Counted from the stretch's first letter, positions 38,087 to 48,204 are shown. The stretch is DNA of 64,000 bases from Hyphomonadaceae bacterium (GCA_019636095.1 JAHBYF010000002.1:248001-312000); one strand, 5' to 3'. The notes: generated by a model not told the origin, from the sequence alone. A program made the numbers and translations.

Positions 38087-40189
38087 CTAGCCAGAGCGCG
38101 CCAATTCGGCAGCGTCGGCGTACCCGAAGAGGGAGAGAACGAGCCGGATCGCCTCGCCGCGCGGGGATTTGAGGTCTGAGTCGCGCTCGACGGCGAGCCG
38201 CGCTTCTTTGTCTGCCGATCCCAGCATATCGGCGTGTGCCTCGGGCGACACCAGCCGGAACGGCGGCAGGCCGGATTGCTGGGTGCCCAAAACGTCGCCC
38301 GCGCCGCGAAGTTTGAAATCGATCTCGGCGATGGCGAAGCCATCGTCGTTGCGGCGGATGGCGTCGAGCCGGTTCTTGGCGTTCTCACCGAGCGGCGGCT
38401 TCCACAACAGCACGCACGAGCCTTGCTTGTCGCCACGGCCAACGCGGCCGCGCAGCTGGTGCAATTGCGCGAGGCCGAAGCGTTCGGCTTGCTCGATCAC
38501 CATGATGGTTGCTTCCGGCACGTTGACGCCGACTTCGATCACCGTGGTGGCGACCATCAAAAACGATTCACCGGAGCGGAAGCGATCCATCGCCGCCTCG
38601 CGCGCCGTCGCGCTGAGTTTGCCGTGAACAATCTCGACGCCCTTGCCGAAGTACGCCTGCAATTCCGCGTGGCGATCCAGCACTGCCGGCAGATCAACCG
38701 CCTCGCTCTCTTCAATCAGAGGGCAAACCCAGTACGCGCGCTCACCGCGTTTGGCGGCGTCTCGGACACCTTCGATCACTTCTGCAATGCGTGATGTCGG
38801 CATTGTCGCCGTCTTGATCGGCCGACGGCCAGGCGGCTTTTCGTCGAGCACCGAGAGATCCATGTCGCCGTGGAGCGAAAGCGCCAGCGTGCGCGGAATT
38901 GGTGTGGCGCTCATCACCAACACGTGCGGCGCAAAGCCCTTGGCCACCATGCGCATGCGGTCAGAGACGCCGAAGCGATGTTGCTCGTCGATGACGATCA
39001 GGCCGAGGTCGTTGAAAGTAACTTCATCCTGAAAAAGCGCGTGTGTGCCGACCACGACGTGAATGTCGCCGCTGGCTAGGCGCTCAAGGATCAGCCGCCG
39101 GTCCCTGGCTTTGTCGCGGCCCGTGAGCACGGCCATCTTGATGCCAGCGGCATCCAGCAGCGGCTGCAGCGTCGTCCCGTGTTGACGCGCGAGCAGATCG
39201 GTCGGCGCCATCATCGCGCTTTGCAATCCAGCCTCTGCAGCGCGCGCCATCGCTAGCGCCGCGACGAGTGTTTTGCCGGACCCAACGTCTCCTTGCAGGA
39301 GGCGCAACATAGGCGCGGGCTCGCTCATATCGGCGTAGATTTCGTTGACCGAGCGGCGCTGCGCGCCGGTAGGCGCAAATGATAGGCTCTCGATCATCTT
39401 GTTGGACAATGACCCGTCGCCAAGTATCGAGCGACCCGGCTCTTTGCGACGATGCTGGCGACGCAACCGAAGTGCGCATTGACGTGCGAACAATTCATCG
39501 TAGGCGAGCCGCGTGCGAAAGGCGCTTTGAGGTAGGACATCTTCAGGTGACGCAGGCCGGTGGATGTGTTCGAGCGCGGTGCGAAAGTCGGGCCAGTCGT
39601 GTGCTTTGACTGTGGAGGGTTCAAGCCATTCTGGGGCCTCAGGAACAGCATCGAGTGCAGCGAGCAAGGTGCGCGCAAGCGTGCGCCCCGCGAGTCCCTG
39701 CGTCAGCGGATAGACCGGCTCCACCGTGGGCGGCGCTTCGCCTTTCGATGGATCAACGACGTGATCCGGATGAAGCATCTGACGCATGCCGTCATAGACG
39801 CCGATCGTGCCGCTTACGAGCCGCGTCTGCCCAATGGGCCACATACGCTTCAGCATCTCTTCGTTGGCGCGGAAGTACGCGACCGTCAGGAAGCCGCTCT
39901 CGTCGCGCAGCCGGATGCGATAGGGCAGGTTCTTGTAGCCTGGCATGTGCGCATCGACTTCCGCCTCGATGGTGGCGATGTCGCCTTCATTGGTCTCCGC
40001 GATCGGCACGCGCAGGCGACGGTCGATGGCGCTGTTCGGCGGCAGGAACACGAGGTCGCGCACCAACCGGCCGCCAGCCACTTTCGCGATCAGATCGATC
40101 GTATCCTTCCGCGCGCCCTTGAGCGTGCGCACGGGCGCCAACAGGGCATCCTGCACAAGTTTCGCTGGGGAAGGGGCGGTCTCGGTCAT
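38087..40189 (-). CDS. recG: ATP-dependent DNA helicase RecG
   Basis: 700 aa helicase that reverses stalled replication forks and migrates branched junctions. The N-terminal wedge/OB domain spans about 55-160, Walker A is GDVGSGKT, motif II VIDEQHRFGV (DEQH), motif III MSATPIPRT, and the C-terminal TRG region has RGRVGRGDKQG. I prefer the ATG at 40189 (MTETAPSPAKL); an in-frame ATG at 40222 would add 11 residues and is also possible. It is divergent from sdhE, which begins 82 bp away. Confidence 0.94.
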   Translation of the reverse strand: MTETAPSPAKLVQDALLAPVRTLKGARKDTIDLIAKVAGGRLVRDLVFLPPNSAIDRRLRVPIAETNEGDIATIEAEVDAHMPGYKNLPYRIRLRDESGFLTVAYFRANEEMLKRMWPIGQTRLVSGTIGVYDGMRQMLHPDHVVDPSKGEAPPTVEPVYPLTQGLAGRTLARTLLAALDAVPEAPEWLEPSTVKAHDWPDFRTALEHIHRPASPEDVLPQSAFRTRLAYDELFARQCALRLRRQHRRKEPGRSILGDGSLSNKMIESLSFAPTGAQRRSVNEIYADMSEPAPMLRLLQGDVGSGKTLVAALAMARAAEAGLQSAMMAPTDLLARQHGTTLQPLLDAAGIKMAVLTGRDKARDRRLILERLASGDIHVVVGTHALFQDEVTFNDLGLIVIDEQHRFGVSDRMRMVAKGFAPHVLVMSATPIPRTLALSLHGDMDLSVLDEKPPGRRPIKTATMPTSRIAEVIEGVRDAAKRGERAYWVCPLIEESEAVDLPAVLDRHAELQAYFGKGVEIVHGKLSATAREAAMDRFRSGESFLMVATTVIEVGVNVPEATIMVIEQAERFGLAQLHQLRGRVGRGDKQGSCVLLWKPPLGENAKNRLDAIRRNDDGFAIAEIDFKLRGAGDVLGTQQSGLPPFRLVSPEAHADMLGSADKEARLAVERDSDLKSPRGEAIRLVLSLFGYADAAELARSG

Positions 40190-40270
40190 CTCAACTCTGG
40201 CGGCGCTGACATCGCGTCCCATATGGGTTATAGCCCGCCCCCCTCGCGTTTTGCCTATCCCTCAGGGCCC

Positions 40271-40537
40271 ATGGACGACCGCCGCAAGAAGCTCAAATTC
40301 CGCGCGTGGCGCCGGGGACTCCGGGAGATTGACTTGATTCTGGGCGGTTTCGCGGACCGGTACCTTGCAGATATCGACGAAACCGGGTTGGACGCGTTTG
40401 AAGCCTTGCTCGATGCCCCCGATCAGGAGGTCTACGAGTGGCTGACAGAACAGGCGCCCGCACCGCGTGAACATGACACGCCGGTGTTGGCGTCGATTCG
40501 CGCGTTTCGTTTCCAACTGAACACCAAACCGGACTGA
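40271..40537 (+). CDS. sdhE: Succinate dehydrogenase FAD assembly factor
   Basis: 88 aa, the SdhE/DUF339 family. The RxxRRG signature (FRAWRRGLREIDLILGGF) is present and is needed to promote covalent flavin attachment to SdhA. It is cytoplasmic. The ATG at 40271 gives the standard length; a longer open frame to the left is not coding. It overlaps mfd by 1 nt (TGATG), so the two are probably co-translated. Confidence 0.92.
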   Translation: MDDRRKKLKFRAWRRGLREIDLILGGFADRYLADIDETGLDAFEALLDAPDQEVYEWLTEQAPAPREHDTPVLASIRAFRFQLNTKPD

Positions 40538-43500
40538 TGAAAGACCCAGCCCTTCCGCAAAAGCTGATCGAAACACTGGCGAAGTCGAAAGAGCCGCTAG
40601 TGGTCTCTGGCGCGCCCGAGGGCGTCGATGCCGCTGGATTGGCGGAGGCCGCGCGTCTGCGTGGCGGCGTTACGTTGTTCGTTGCACGTGATGAAACGCG
40701 CGCCTCACAGTTTGAAGCGGCGGCGAAGTTCTTCGTGCCGGAAATTGAGACCTTGCGTCTGCCGGCGTGGGACACGCTTCCCTACGATCGCATCTCGCCT
40801 GCAGCTGCGGTGGCTGCGCAGCGTTGCGCCGCCCTGACGCAATTGGCGCGGCGCTCGGAGAAGGATGCGCCGTTGCTGGTTGTGGCGACGGCATCTGCGG
40901 TCGCGCAACGCGTGCCGCCACGCCAGCGTCTCGCGCAAGGCTCCTTCGCCGCGACGGCGGGTGACGAGACGTCGATGGAGCAGCTTGAGAGCTATCTCGT
41001 TGTCAATGGCTACAATCGCGCCTCTACCGTGCGGGCGCCTGGCGAGTTCGCCGTGCGCGGTGGCCTGATCGACGTGTTCCCGCCGGGCGCCGCCGAGCCG
41101 TACCGGTTCGATTTCTTCGGCGACACGCTCGAGACCGTCCGAAGCTTCGATCCTGAGACCCAAATCTCGAAGACCAAGTTCAAGAGCGCGTTGCTGACGC
41201 CGGTCAGCGAAGTGCTGTTGGACGAACTCACGGTCCTCCAATTCCGCCGCCGCTTCACCCAGGCCTTCGGCGCGGTGAGCGATCCGCTCTACGACAGCGT
41301 CAGCGCCCGCATTCGCCGCCAAGGCGTCGAGCAGTTCTTGCCGTTCTTCTACGAACGGCTGGAGACGATCTTCGACTACGCAGGCGAGGGCGCGCTGGTC
41401 GCCTTCGATGCGTTGGCTGAAGAAGCGATCAAAGAGCGCGTGGAAACCGCCCGCGATCACTACGATTCCCGCAAAACCGCGCCCATCCCGCGCGGCGGCG
41501 CCACGTTCCGTGCGCCGGAGCCGCACTTGCTCTACCTGAACGACGAAGCGCTCAGCACTGCGCTTGGCGCACGCGCCGTGCGCCGCTTCGTCCATTTCGA
41601 CACCGACGCCAAGAAACACCTCGACCTAGCCGCGCGCCCCGGCCGCGACTTCGCACCTGAACGCAACACAGCGGATGTGAACATCTTCGCCGTCGTCGCC
41701 AAGCACATCCAAACGCTGACCAAAGCCAAGAAGCGCGTCTTGATCGCAGCTTGGTCCGACGGTTCGGCAGAACGTCTCGCCGGTGTGCTGAGCGATCACG
41801 GTGTTGAAGCAGTCGTCCGCAGCGAGTCTTGGCGCCACACCGCCGCCTTGCCGCGCGGCGCTCATGCGCTCGCGGTCCTGCCAATTGAACACGGCTTCGA
41901 GACCGAACACTTCGCGCTCATCGCAGAGCAGGACATCCTCGGCGATCGGCTTGCGCGCCCACGTAAGCGCCGCAAAGCCGCCAGCGTCATCGCCGAAGCC
42001 GCAGCGATGAGTCAGGGCGATCTGATCGTCCACCAAGATCACGGCGTCGGCCGCTACGAAGGGCTGAAGACACTCGACGTTGCTGGGGCGCCGCACGATT
42101 GTTTGGATCTGACGTATCACGGCGGCGATAAGTTGTATTTGCCGGTAGAGAATATTGAGCTTGTCTCGCGTTACGGCGCTGAGGACGCGGAGGCGCAGCT
42201 CGATAAGTTGGGCGGCGTCGCGTGGCAGAGCCGCAAAGCGCGCGCCAAGCAACGGCTCCGCGATATGGCGGAGGAACTTCTCCGGATTGCGGCGCTACGG
42301 GCAACGCGCGTCGCGGAGCCGGTTGCGCCGCCCGAAGGGCTCTGGGACGAATTCTGCGCCCGGTTCCCGTATGAGGAGACGGACGATCAGCTTGCGGCGA
42401 TCGATGATGTTGTGGGCGATCTTGCGGCCGGACGGCCTATGGATCGCTTGATCTGCGGTGATGTCGGCTTCGGCAAGACGGAAGTCGCGCTGCGTGCTGC
42501 ATTCCTTGTAGCGATGACAGGCAAGCAAGTGGCGATCGTCGCGCCAACAACTTTGCTCTGTCGCCAGCATTTTCGCACGTTCTCGGAGCGGTTCCGCGGT
42601 CTGCCCGTGCGCGTGCGCCAGCTGTCGCGATTGGTCGCCACGAAAGAGGCGAACGAGACAAAGGCTGGACTCGCCGATGGCTCGATTGAGATCGTTGTGG
42701 GCACGCACGCCTTGTTATCAAAGACGACGCAGTTCCGCGATCTCGGATTGATGATCATCGACGAAGAGCAACACTTTGGCGTGAAGCACAAAGAGCGGCT
42801 CAAGGATCTCCGTGCCGAAGTGCATGCGCTGACGCTGTCGGCGACACCCATCCCGCGCACTCTGCAACTTGCGCTCGCGGGCGTCCGCGAGATGAGCATC
42901 ATCGCGACGCCGCCAATCGACCGCATGGCGGTGCGCACCTACGTGACACCGTTTGATGGTGTTACGGTGCGCGAGGCGTTGCTGCGCGAAAAATATCGTG
43001 GCGGGCAGAGCTTCTTTGTCGCGCCGCGCATTTCTGACCTGGACGAGATCGCAGACTTCCTGCGACGGACGGTTCCCGAAGTGTCTTTTGCTGTGGCACA
43101 CGGTCAAATGGCTGCGAGTGCGCTCGATGAGCTGATGACAAATTTCTACGACGGCGCCTTCGATGTGCTCGTCTCCACCAGCATTGTGGAATCCGGTCTC
43201 GATATTCCGCGTGCGAATACACTGGCCGTGTTTCGCGCCGATATGTTTGGCTTGGCGCAACTCTACCAATTGCGCGGACGGGTCGGTCGCTCGAAATTGC
43301 GGGCTTATGCGTACCTCACGACAGCCGCGGAACAATCGCTTACGGTCAGCGCTGAGAAGCGTCTGAAGATACTCTCCTCCCTCGACAATCTCGGCGCCGG
43401 CTTCACGCTTGCGAGCCATGACCTCGATATGCGCGGTGGCGGCAACTTGCTAGGTGAAGAGCAATCGGGTCACATTCGCGAGGTTGGGGTCGAGCTCTAC

Positions 43501-44028
43501 CAATCAATGCTGGAAGAAGCAGTGGCATCGTTGCGCGACGGCACGGAGGAGGCGGTGAGCGAGAAATCTTGGTCACCGCAAATCAATGTGGGGGCCTCAG
43601 TTCTCATCCCCGAAGACTATGTCGCCGATCTGACTGTACGCTTGGCGCTATATCGGCGCCTAGCTGATCTGGATTCGGATCAAGAACGTGAAGCGTTCGC
43701 GGCTGAGCTGATCGATCGTTTTGGACCGCTCCCAGCTGAAGCCGATCAGCTGATCGCCGTTGCCGCATTGAAGGCGCTTTGCCGCCGCTGCCAAATTTCG
43801 AAGCTTGACGCCGGGCCTAAGGGCGCGGTGCTGACGTTCCGCGAAACCGGCTTCCCGGATCCGTTGGCGTTGGTGCGCTTCATTACCGAGCGTCCGGACG
43901 ACTACAAGATGCGGCCGGATGGGAAGCTGGTGGTGCAGGGCGGATGGCCGGAAGCCTCACAACGTCTGAAGGCGCTACGCGCGGTGCTGGAATCGCTATC
44001 GCGATTGGCCGCGCGCAAGGCTGCGTGA
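40537..44028 (+). CDS. mfd: Transcription-repair coupling factor
   Basis: 1163 aa, the full family length. It removes stalled RNA polymerase and recruits UvrA. The N-terminal UvrB-homology modules occupy about 1-400 and the RNA-polymerase interaction domain begins near SQGDLIVHQDHGVGRYEGL (about 488-510). The RecG-like helicase has Walker A GDVGFGKTEVA, motif II IIDEEQHFGV and RGRVGRSKLRAYAYL; the C-terminal D7 domain is present. The start overlaps the sdhE stop by 1 nt. It is convergent with the PopA-like gene. Confidence 0.97.
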   Translation: MKDPALPQKLIETLAKSKEPLVVSGAPEGVDAAGLAEAARLRGGVTLFVARDETRASQFEAAAKFFVPEIETLRLPAWDTLPYDRISPAAAVAAQRCAALTQLARRSEKDAPLLVVATASAVAQRVPPRQRLAQGSFAATAGDETSMEQLESYLVVNGYNRASTVRAPGEFAVRGGLIDVFPPGAAEPYRFDFFGDTLETVRSFDPETQISKTKFKSALLTPVSEVLLDELTVLQFRRRFTQAFGAVSDPLYDSVSARIRRQGVEQFLPFFYERLETIFDYAGEGALVAFDALAEEAIKERVETARDHYDSRKTAPIPRGGATFRAPEPHLLYLNDEALSTALGARAVRRFVHFDTDAKKHLDLAARPGRDFAPERNTADVNIFAVVAKHIQTLTKAKKRVLIAAWSDGSAERLAGVLSDHGVEAVVRSESWRHTAALPRGAHALAVLPIEHGFETEHFALIAEQDILGDRLARPRKRRKAASVIAEAAAMSQGDLIVHQDHGVGRYEGLKTLDVAGAPHDCLDLTYHGGDKLYLPVENIELVSRYGAEDAEAQLDKLGGVAWQSRKARAKQRLRDMAEELLRIAALRATRVAEPVAPPEGLWDEFCARFPYEETDDQLAAIDDVVGDLAAGRPMDRLICGDVGFGKTEVALRAAFLVAMTGKQVAIVAPTTLLCRQHFRTFSERFRGLPVRVRQLSRLVATKEANETKAGLADGSIEIVVGTHALLSKTTQFRDLGLMIIDEEQHFGVKHKERLKDLRAEVHALTLSATPIPRTLQLALAGVREMSIIATPPIDRMAVRTYVTPFDGVTVREALLREKYRGGQSFFVAPRISDLDEIADFLRRTVPEVSFAVAHGQMAASALDELMTNFYDGAFDVLVSTSIVESGLDIPRANTLAVFRADMFGLAQLYQLRGRVGRSKLRAYAYLTTAAEQSLTVSAEKRLKILSSLDNLGAGFTLASHDLDMRGGGNLLGEEQSGHIREVGVELYQSMLEEAVASLRDGTEEAVSEKSWSPQINVGASVLIPEDYVADLTVRLALYRRLADLDSDQEREAFAAELIDRFGPLPAEADQLIAVAALKALCRRCQISKLDAGPKGAVLTFRETGFPDPLALVRFITERPDDYKMRPDGKLVVQGGWPEASQRLKALRAVLESLSRLAARKAA

Positions 44029-44127
44029 GGGTGGAAAGCCGCACCGACTATTCCGAAGAGAATTGGTCGACATTGGAGGAGAAACGGGAGCGACATCGCG
44101 CTACATGAGCGCGAAATCAGGCGTGAC

Positions 44128-45393
44128 TTAAGCCAGGATACTCTCGACTTCTATCGCACGCAACGCACGCGCCAACAAAGCGCTGCCGCTTTCGCCAGGT
44201 TGCAACTCAGTGACGCTCTGTTCAAAGACGAGAGGGCCTGCGCCACCGTCGCCTGACGCGAAGGCGGTGCACTCCGCGACCGATGCGATCCGCTCGGCGG
44301 TGCGCTTGGCGTTGGTCAGCCGCGCGGCGGGGAGCGCCAGCGCGATGAGGTCGCCGCCAATGGTCATGCCGCTATCTGCGTCGCGCATCAGACGGGCCGC
44401 GAGTGAAGCGATTTCGCTGAACCCTTTGCGCCAGACTTCGGGGCTGGGTTCGCGCGCGCCGATTGCCGGCGTTACACGTAGTGCGACGACGCTCATCGGG
44501 CGCCCGCTCGCATGGTGATCTTTGGCGAGGCGTGCGAGATGCGCTTCAAAGGGATCGCGGAGCCACAAGCCCGTGCGCGGGTCACCCATGAGATCGCGAA
44601 GCGCGCGCATTTCGTGTTCCGCGGCGCGGCGGCGGCGTTCGCGGCGAACGGCTTCGAAGAGCCAGCCCAAACTTGCGTCGCAGGGCGTCAGGGTCGAACA
44701 GATCGCTGACGCGCCACGATCGACGGCGGCGGCCGCGGTTGCGGTATCGCCGGGCTTGGCAAGCATCAGCGTCGGCAAGTGGTAGAGCGCGGCGTTTCGG
44801 CGAAGCGCCGAGCAAAGCGACAGCGCGGTGCTCGGATCATTTGCGCCGTTCAGCACAACGGCATCGAAAGGCTCATCGTGGAGGTGATCGAAGCCGGAAT
44901 ATGAAGTGAAGGCCGCTGCGACGAGGCCGCCCTTCTCAGTGAGCGTTCGTTCCAATGCCAAGAACATCGAACTCGGCGCGCCAATATAGAGCGCCCTGAG
45001 CTTTCGTGGCTGTAGCGGTTCTGGTTGGGTGATGCCTAGGTCGTGCGCCGTGGCGGCGCGGCGCGAGCGCTCCTCTTCAGCAATAGCGATGCGCGTCCAT
45101 GTATCGATCTGCGTGGCCAGCAGTCGCGGCGGGCCGTTCAGTGCGATCGCGCCGGATTGGATATGGTGGTGAACGACGGGAGCAGTCTCGATACGGCAGG
45201 CGGTGAGTGAGGCGAGAACGGAGGAGCCCGTATGCTCGGCGCCGTCTTCATCCGCATGGATGCGGATGTCCTCGCCGTCGGGCGCCTCGCGAAACGGACC
45301 TGCAAGTGCGGTAGCAGATATGCCAGCGCCGGCAAGCAGCGTCTGCGCTTCGCGCGCGACGCGGGCGTCGGCGGCTCTCACCACAATCCGCAA
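44128..45393 (-). CDS. popA: PopA-like protein: degenerate receivers plus c-di-GMP-binding degenerate GGDEF
   Basis: 421 aa. Residues about 1-125 and 131-255 have two receiver-like folds; the second (RALYIGAPSSMFLALERTLT, FDAVVLNGANDPS, LPTLMLAKPGD) lacks the usual phosphoacceptor pocket, with VVLNGAN where DxxMP normally lies. Residues about 270-421 are a GGDEF domain with GGDLI at 346-350 instead of GG(D/E)EF, so synthesis is not expected. An RxxD I-site (RDAD, 337-340) lies exactly five residues before GG, so it should bind c-di-GMP. That domain order and site pattern match Caulobacter PopA, which recruits CtrA to ClpXP for degradation. The gene symbol is an inference from architecture. 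Confidence 0.62.
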   Translation of the reverse strand: MRIVVRAADARVAREAQTLLAGAGISATALAGPFREAPDGEDIRIHADEDGAEHTGSSVLASLTACRIETAPVVHHHIQSGAIALNGPPRLLATQIDTWTRIAIAEEERSRRAATAHDLGITQPEPLQPRKLRALYIGAPSSMFLALERTLTEKGGLVAAAFTSYSGFDHLHDEPFDAVVLNGANDPSTALSLCSALRRNAALYHLPTLMLAKPGDTATAAAAVDRGASAICSTLTPCDASLGWLFEAVRRERRRRAAEHEMRALRDLMGDPRTGLWLRDPFEAHLARLAKDHHASGRPMSVVALRVTPAIGAREPSPEVWRKGFSEIASLAARLMRDADSGMTIGGDLIALALPAARLTNAKRTAERIASVAECTAFASGDGGAGPLVFEQSVTELQPGESGSALLARALRAIEVESILA

Positions 45394-45502
45394 AGTTTAC
45401 GCTCCGGCGCCCGGCAGACGGTGCGCTCTGACTTAGTGTAGGTAGATATGAGTAGCGCGGCTTAGCACAGCGCGAAACCGCATGGGTAAACGGAGCGCGG
45501 CA

Positions 45503-46609
45503 ATGGGTCAGGGACCGCTTTCAGGCGTTAAGGTGGTGGAGTTTGCCGGAATCGGCCCCGGTCCCTTCTGTTGCATGTTGCTCTCAGACATGGGCGCCGA
45601 TGTTGTGCGCGTGGACCGCAAGGGTGGACGTGCGCCGTTTAAGGCTGACATCCCGGCGCGCGGGCGCAGGCATGTGGTGCTCGACCTCAAAGAGCAAAAC
45701 GATGTCGGGGTAGCGCTGGCATTGATTGAAAAGGCCGATGTGCTGATTGAGGGGTTCCGTCCAGGCGTGATGGAGCGGCTTGGCCTTGGCCCGGACGAGG
45801 CGCTGAAGCGTAACCCCAAGCTTATCTACGGCCGAATGACCGGCTGGGGGCAGACGGGGCCGCTCGCAGAAGTTGCTGGTCACGACCTCAACTACATCGC
45901 CATCTCCGGGGCGCTGCATGCGATGGGCCGAAAGGATGAGCCACCGGCGCCGCCGCTTAACCTCGTTGGCGACTATGGCGGTGGCTCGCTCTATCTGGCG
46001 ATGGGTGTGTGCGCTGCGCTCTATGAAGCGCAACGTTCCGGCGAGGGGCAAGTGATCGACGCGGCGATCACTGACGGCGCTGCCTCTCTGATGAGCGTGA
46101 TTTACGGTTTGCGCGCGTCAGGAATCTGGAGCGATGAGCGCGACGCGAACCTGTTGGATGGCGGCGCGCATTTCTACGATGTCTACAGGACTAGTGACGG
46201 CAAGTTCGTGTCGATCGGTTCGATCGAGCCACAATTCTATGCGCTGCTGCTTGAGAAGACGGGCCTCAAGGACGATCCGAAGTTCAGCTTCCACATGAAC
46301 AAGGGTGACTGGCCGGAGCTGTCGGCGAAGCTCGCTGCTGTCATCGCCACCAAGACGCGCGATGAATGGACAGCGCTAATGGAGGGTACGGACGTGTGCT
46401 TTGCGCCGGTGCTGAATATGGCGGAAGCGCCTACCCACCCGCACAATGCGGCGCGCCAGACGTTCGTCGAGATTGGCGGACTGAATCAACCGGCGCCGGC
46501 GCCAAGATTTTCGCGCACGCCATCGGCGATTCAGGGTCCGCCGGGCGGAAATGGCCAAGATTCAGGGCAAATCCTGGAGTCGTGGGGGATTTCTGAACGG
46601 CCAGTATGA
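45503..46609 (+). CDS. CaiB/BaiF-family CoA transferase (alpha-methylacyl-CoA racemase type)
   Basis: 368 aa family III CoA-transfer enzyme. It has [31 protein letters not shown] at the N-terminus, an [14 protein letters not shown] motif with the catalytic Asp and the [19 protein letters not shown] helix. The AGHDLNY context is typical of alpha-methylacyl-CoA racemases (AMACR), so it may epimerise branched acyl-CoAs. The ATG at 45503 follows GGAG at good distance; an in-frame ATG at 45482 adds seven residues. It is divergent from the PopA-like gene and precedes the two-subunit CoA transferase. Confidence 0.83.
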   Translation: MGQGPLSGVKVVEFAGIGPGPFCCMLLSDMGADVVRVDRKGGRAPFKADIPARGRRHVVLDLKEQNDVGVALALIEKADVLIEGFRPGVMERLGLGPDEALKRNPKLIYGRMTGWGQTGPLAEVAGHDLNYIAISGALHAMGRKDEPPAPPLNLVGDYGGGSLYLAMGVCAALYEAQRSGEGQVIDAAITDGAASLMSVIYGLRASGIWSDERDANLLDGGAHFYDVYRTSDGKFVSIGSIEPQFYALLLEKTGLKDDPKFSFHMNKGDWPELSAKLAAVIATKTRDEWTALMEGTDVCFAPVLNMAEAPTHPHNAARQTFVEIGGLNQPAPAPRFSRTPSAIQGPPGGNGQDSGQILESWGISERPV

Positions 46610-46653
46610 TTGGCGGTCTCAGCGTCCGTTCAGCCGGAATATCGTCTTATCAT

Positions 46654-46757
46654 CCCCGGTTCCGGACGATTTTCGTCCCTCGCTCGTACCGGGGCCAGGT
46701 TCTCATCCCACCTTAGGGATGAAGCAAAGCACCGGCAGCCGGCTCAGCTGCCGGTGC
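46654..46757 (+). ncRNA. Candidate structured RNA / leader before the CoA transferase genes
   Basis: Three hairpins lie in a row. (1) CCCCGGT (46654-46660) pairs with ACCGGGG (46688-46694), enclosing GGACGA-TTT-TCGTCC (46664-46678). (2) TCATCCC (46703-46709) pairs with GGGATGA (46716-46722). (3) GCACCGGCAGC (46729-46739) pairs with GCTGCCGGTGC (46747-46757), 11 bp perfect. It could be the 5' leader of the next operon, a terminator or attenuator, or a repeat. There is no poly-U after the last stem. Confidence 0.45.
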
Positions 46758-46843
46758 AATTGCATTTGGGGCTTCAAATCTGAAACTTGCATATCCGCCA
46801 CGGCATGTTGCGCGCCTGGCCGCCGCTACGTAAACGGTCGGCC

Positions 46844-47551
46844 ATGGCGAACAAAGTTTATCCAGACGCGAAGTCAGCGCTCGAAGGCTTCACCTTTGAC
46901 GGCATGACAGTGATGAGCGGGGGCTTTGGCCTGTGCGGCATCCCGGAAAACCTGATCATCGCGCTGCGCGACACCGGAGTTAAGGCGATCACCGTGATCT
47001 CCAACAATGCCGGCGTCGATGGCTGGGGCTTGGGGCTGCTGCTGGAGACCAAGCAAATAAAGAAAATGGTTAGCTCGTACGTCGGCGAGAACAAGGAGTT
47101 CGCACGCCAGTATTTGAGCGGCGAGCTGGAACTTGAGTTTAACCCGCAGGGCACGCTCGCCGAGCGCTGCCGGGCAGGGGGCGCGGGGATCGCGGGCTTC
47201 TATACGAAGACCGGCGTCGGCACGCTGGTGGCTGAAGGCAAGGAAACGAAGACGTTCAACGGCGAGACGTTCGTTCTGGAGACCGGCTTGGTCGCTGACC
47301 TCTCTATTGTCAAAGCTTGGAAGGGCGACAAAGAGGGCAATCTGATTTTTCGCAAGACGGCCCGGAACTTCAATCCGATGATGGCGACAGCCGGCAAGAA
47401 GTGCGTCGCGGAAGTGGAAATTCTGGTTGAGACCGGTGACCTCAATCCCGATGCGATCCACACGCCCGGGATTTACGTTGATCGCATTGTTCAAGGCGCG
47501 TTCGAGAAGCGTATCGAGCAGCGCACGATCACCAAGCGGGAGAATGCCTAA
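46844..47551 (+). CDS. scoA: 3-oxoacid CoA transferase subunit A
   Basis: 235 aa alpha subunit of succinyl-CoA:3-ketoacid CoA transferase. It has [19 protein letters not shown] and an oxyanion glycine pattern, [16 protein letters not shown]. It activates acetoacetate or related ketoacids with succinyl-CoA. I chose the ATG at 46844 ([13 protein letters not shown]); an upstream in-frame ATG at 46787 adds 19 residues without homology. ScoB starts directly after its stop codon. Confidence 0.92.
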   Translation: MANKVYPDAKSALEGFTFDGMTVMSGGFGLCGIPENLIIALRDTGVKAITVISNNAGVDGWGLGLLLETKQIKKMVSSYVGENKEFARQYLSGELELEFNPQGTLAERCRAGGAGIAGFYTKTGVGTLVAEGKETKTFNGETFVLETGLVADLSIVKAWKGDKEGNLIFRKTARNFNPMMATAGKKCVAEVEILVETGDLNPDAIHTPGIYVDRIVQGAFEKRIEQRTITKRENA

Positions 47552-48199
47552 ATGCCCTGGTCCCGCGATCAACTTGCGCAGCGCGCCGCCAAAGAGCTTC
47601 GCGACGGTTTCTACGTTAACCTAGGCATCGGTATCCCAACGCTGGTGGCGAACTACATTCCGGAGGGCATGGAGGTCACGCTGCAGTCTGAGAACGGCAT
47701 GCTCGGCATGGGCCCCTTCCCGTATGATGAGGATGTCGACGCCGATTTGATTAACGCCGGTAAACAAACGATCACGGCGCTGAAGAAGACGTCATATTTC
47801 TCTTCCGCCGACTCGTTCGCGATGATCCGCGGAGGCCACATCGATCTTTCTATCCTTGGCGCGATGGAGGTTAACGATCGCGGCGACCTCGCCAACTGGA
47901 TGGTCCCCGGCAAGATGGTGAAGGGGATGGGCGGGGCGATGGATCTCGTCGCTGGGGTGAAGCGCGTCGTCGTTGTAATGGAACACACCTCGAAGGACGG
48001 CGCCTCGAAGCTTCTGAAGAAATGCACGCTACCGCTCACTGGCGTGAACGTGGTTGATCTTGTGATAACCGATCTCGGCGTGTTCGAGATCGACAAACAT
48101 GGTTCACAACCGATGAAGCTCATTGAGCTTGCGGACGGTGTGAGCCTCGAAGAGATCACCGGGAAAACAGAAGCAAGCTTCGTAAACGCTTTGCGCTAA
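47552..48199 (+). CDS. scoB: 3-oxoacid CoA transferase subunit B
   Basis: 215 aa beta subunit. The catalytic glutamate is in LQSENGMLGMGP, the SENG motif that forms the CoA thioester intermediate. It begins right after the scoA stop (TAA then ATG), so translation should be coupled. Together the pair moves CoA between succinyl-CoA and ketoacids, useful for ketone or polyhydroxybutyrate turnover. A branched hairpin follows at 48205-48249. Confidence 0.92.
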   Translation: MPWSRDQLAQRAAKELRDGFYVNLGIGIPTLVANYIPEGMEVTLQSENGMLGMGPFPYDEDVDADLINAGKQTITALKKTSYFSSADSFAMIRGGHIDLSILGAMEVNDRGDLANWMVPGKMVKGMGGAMDLVAGVKRVVVVMEHTSKDGASKLLKKCTLPLTGVNVVDLVITDLGVFEIDKHGSQPMKLIELADGVSLEEITGKTEASFVNALR

Positions 48200-48204
48200 C
48201 GCGC

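Noticed and set aside
40705..41619. Minus-strand open frame of 304 codons within mfd
   Set aside because: Antisense to a full-length mfd with all motifs in place; high GC keeps shadow frames open.
44097..44113. Terminator between mfd and the PopA-like gene
   Set aside because: CGCGCT-ACATG-AGCGCG can form a 6-bp stem, but there is no T-run on either strand and the stem is short.
46654..46757. Insertion-sequence or transposon end
   Set aside because: There is no transposase, target duplication or second copy in the window; the folded segment is listed as a candidate RNA.
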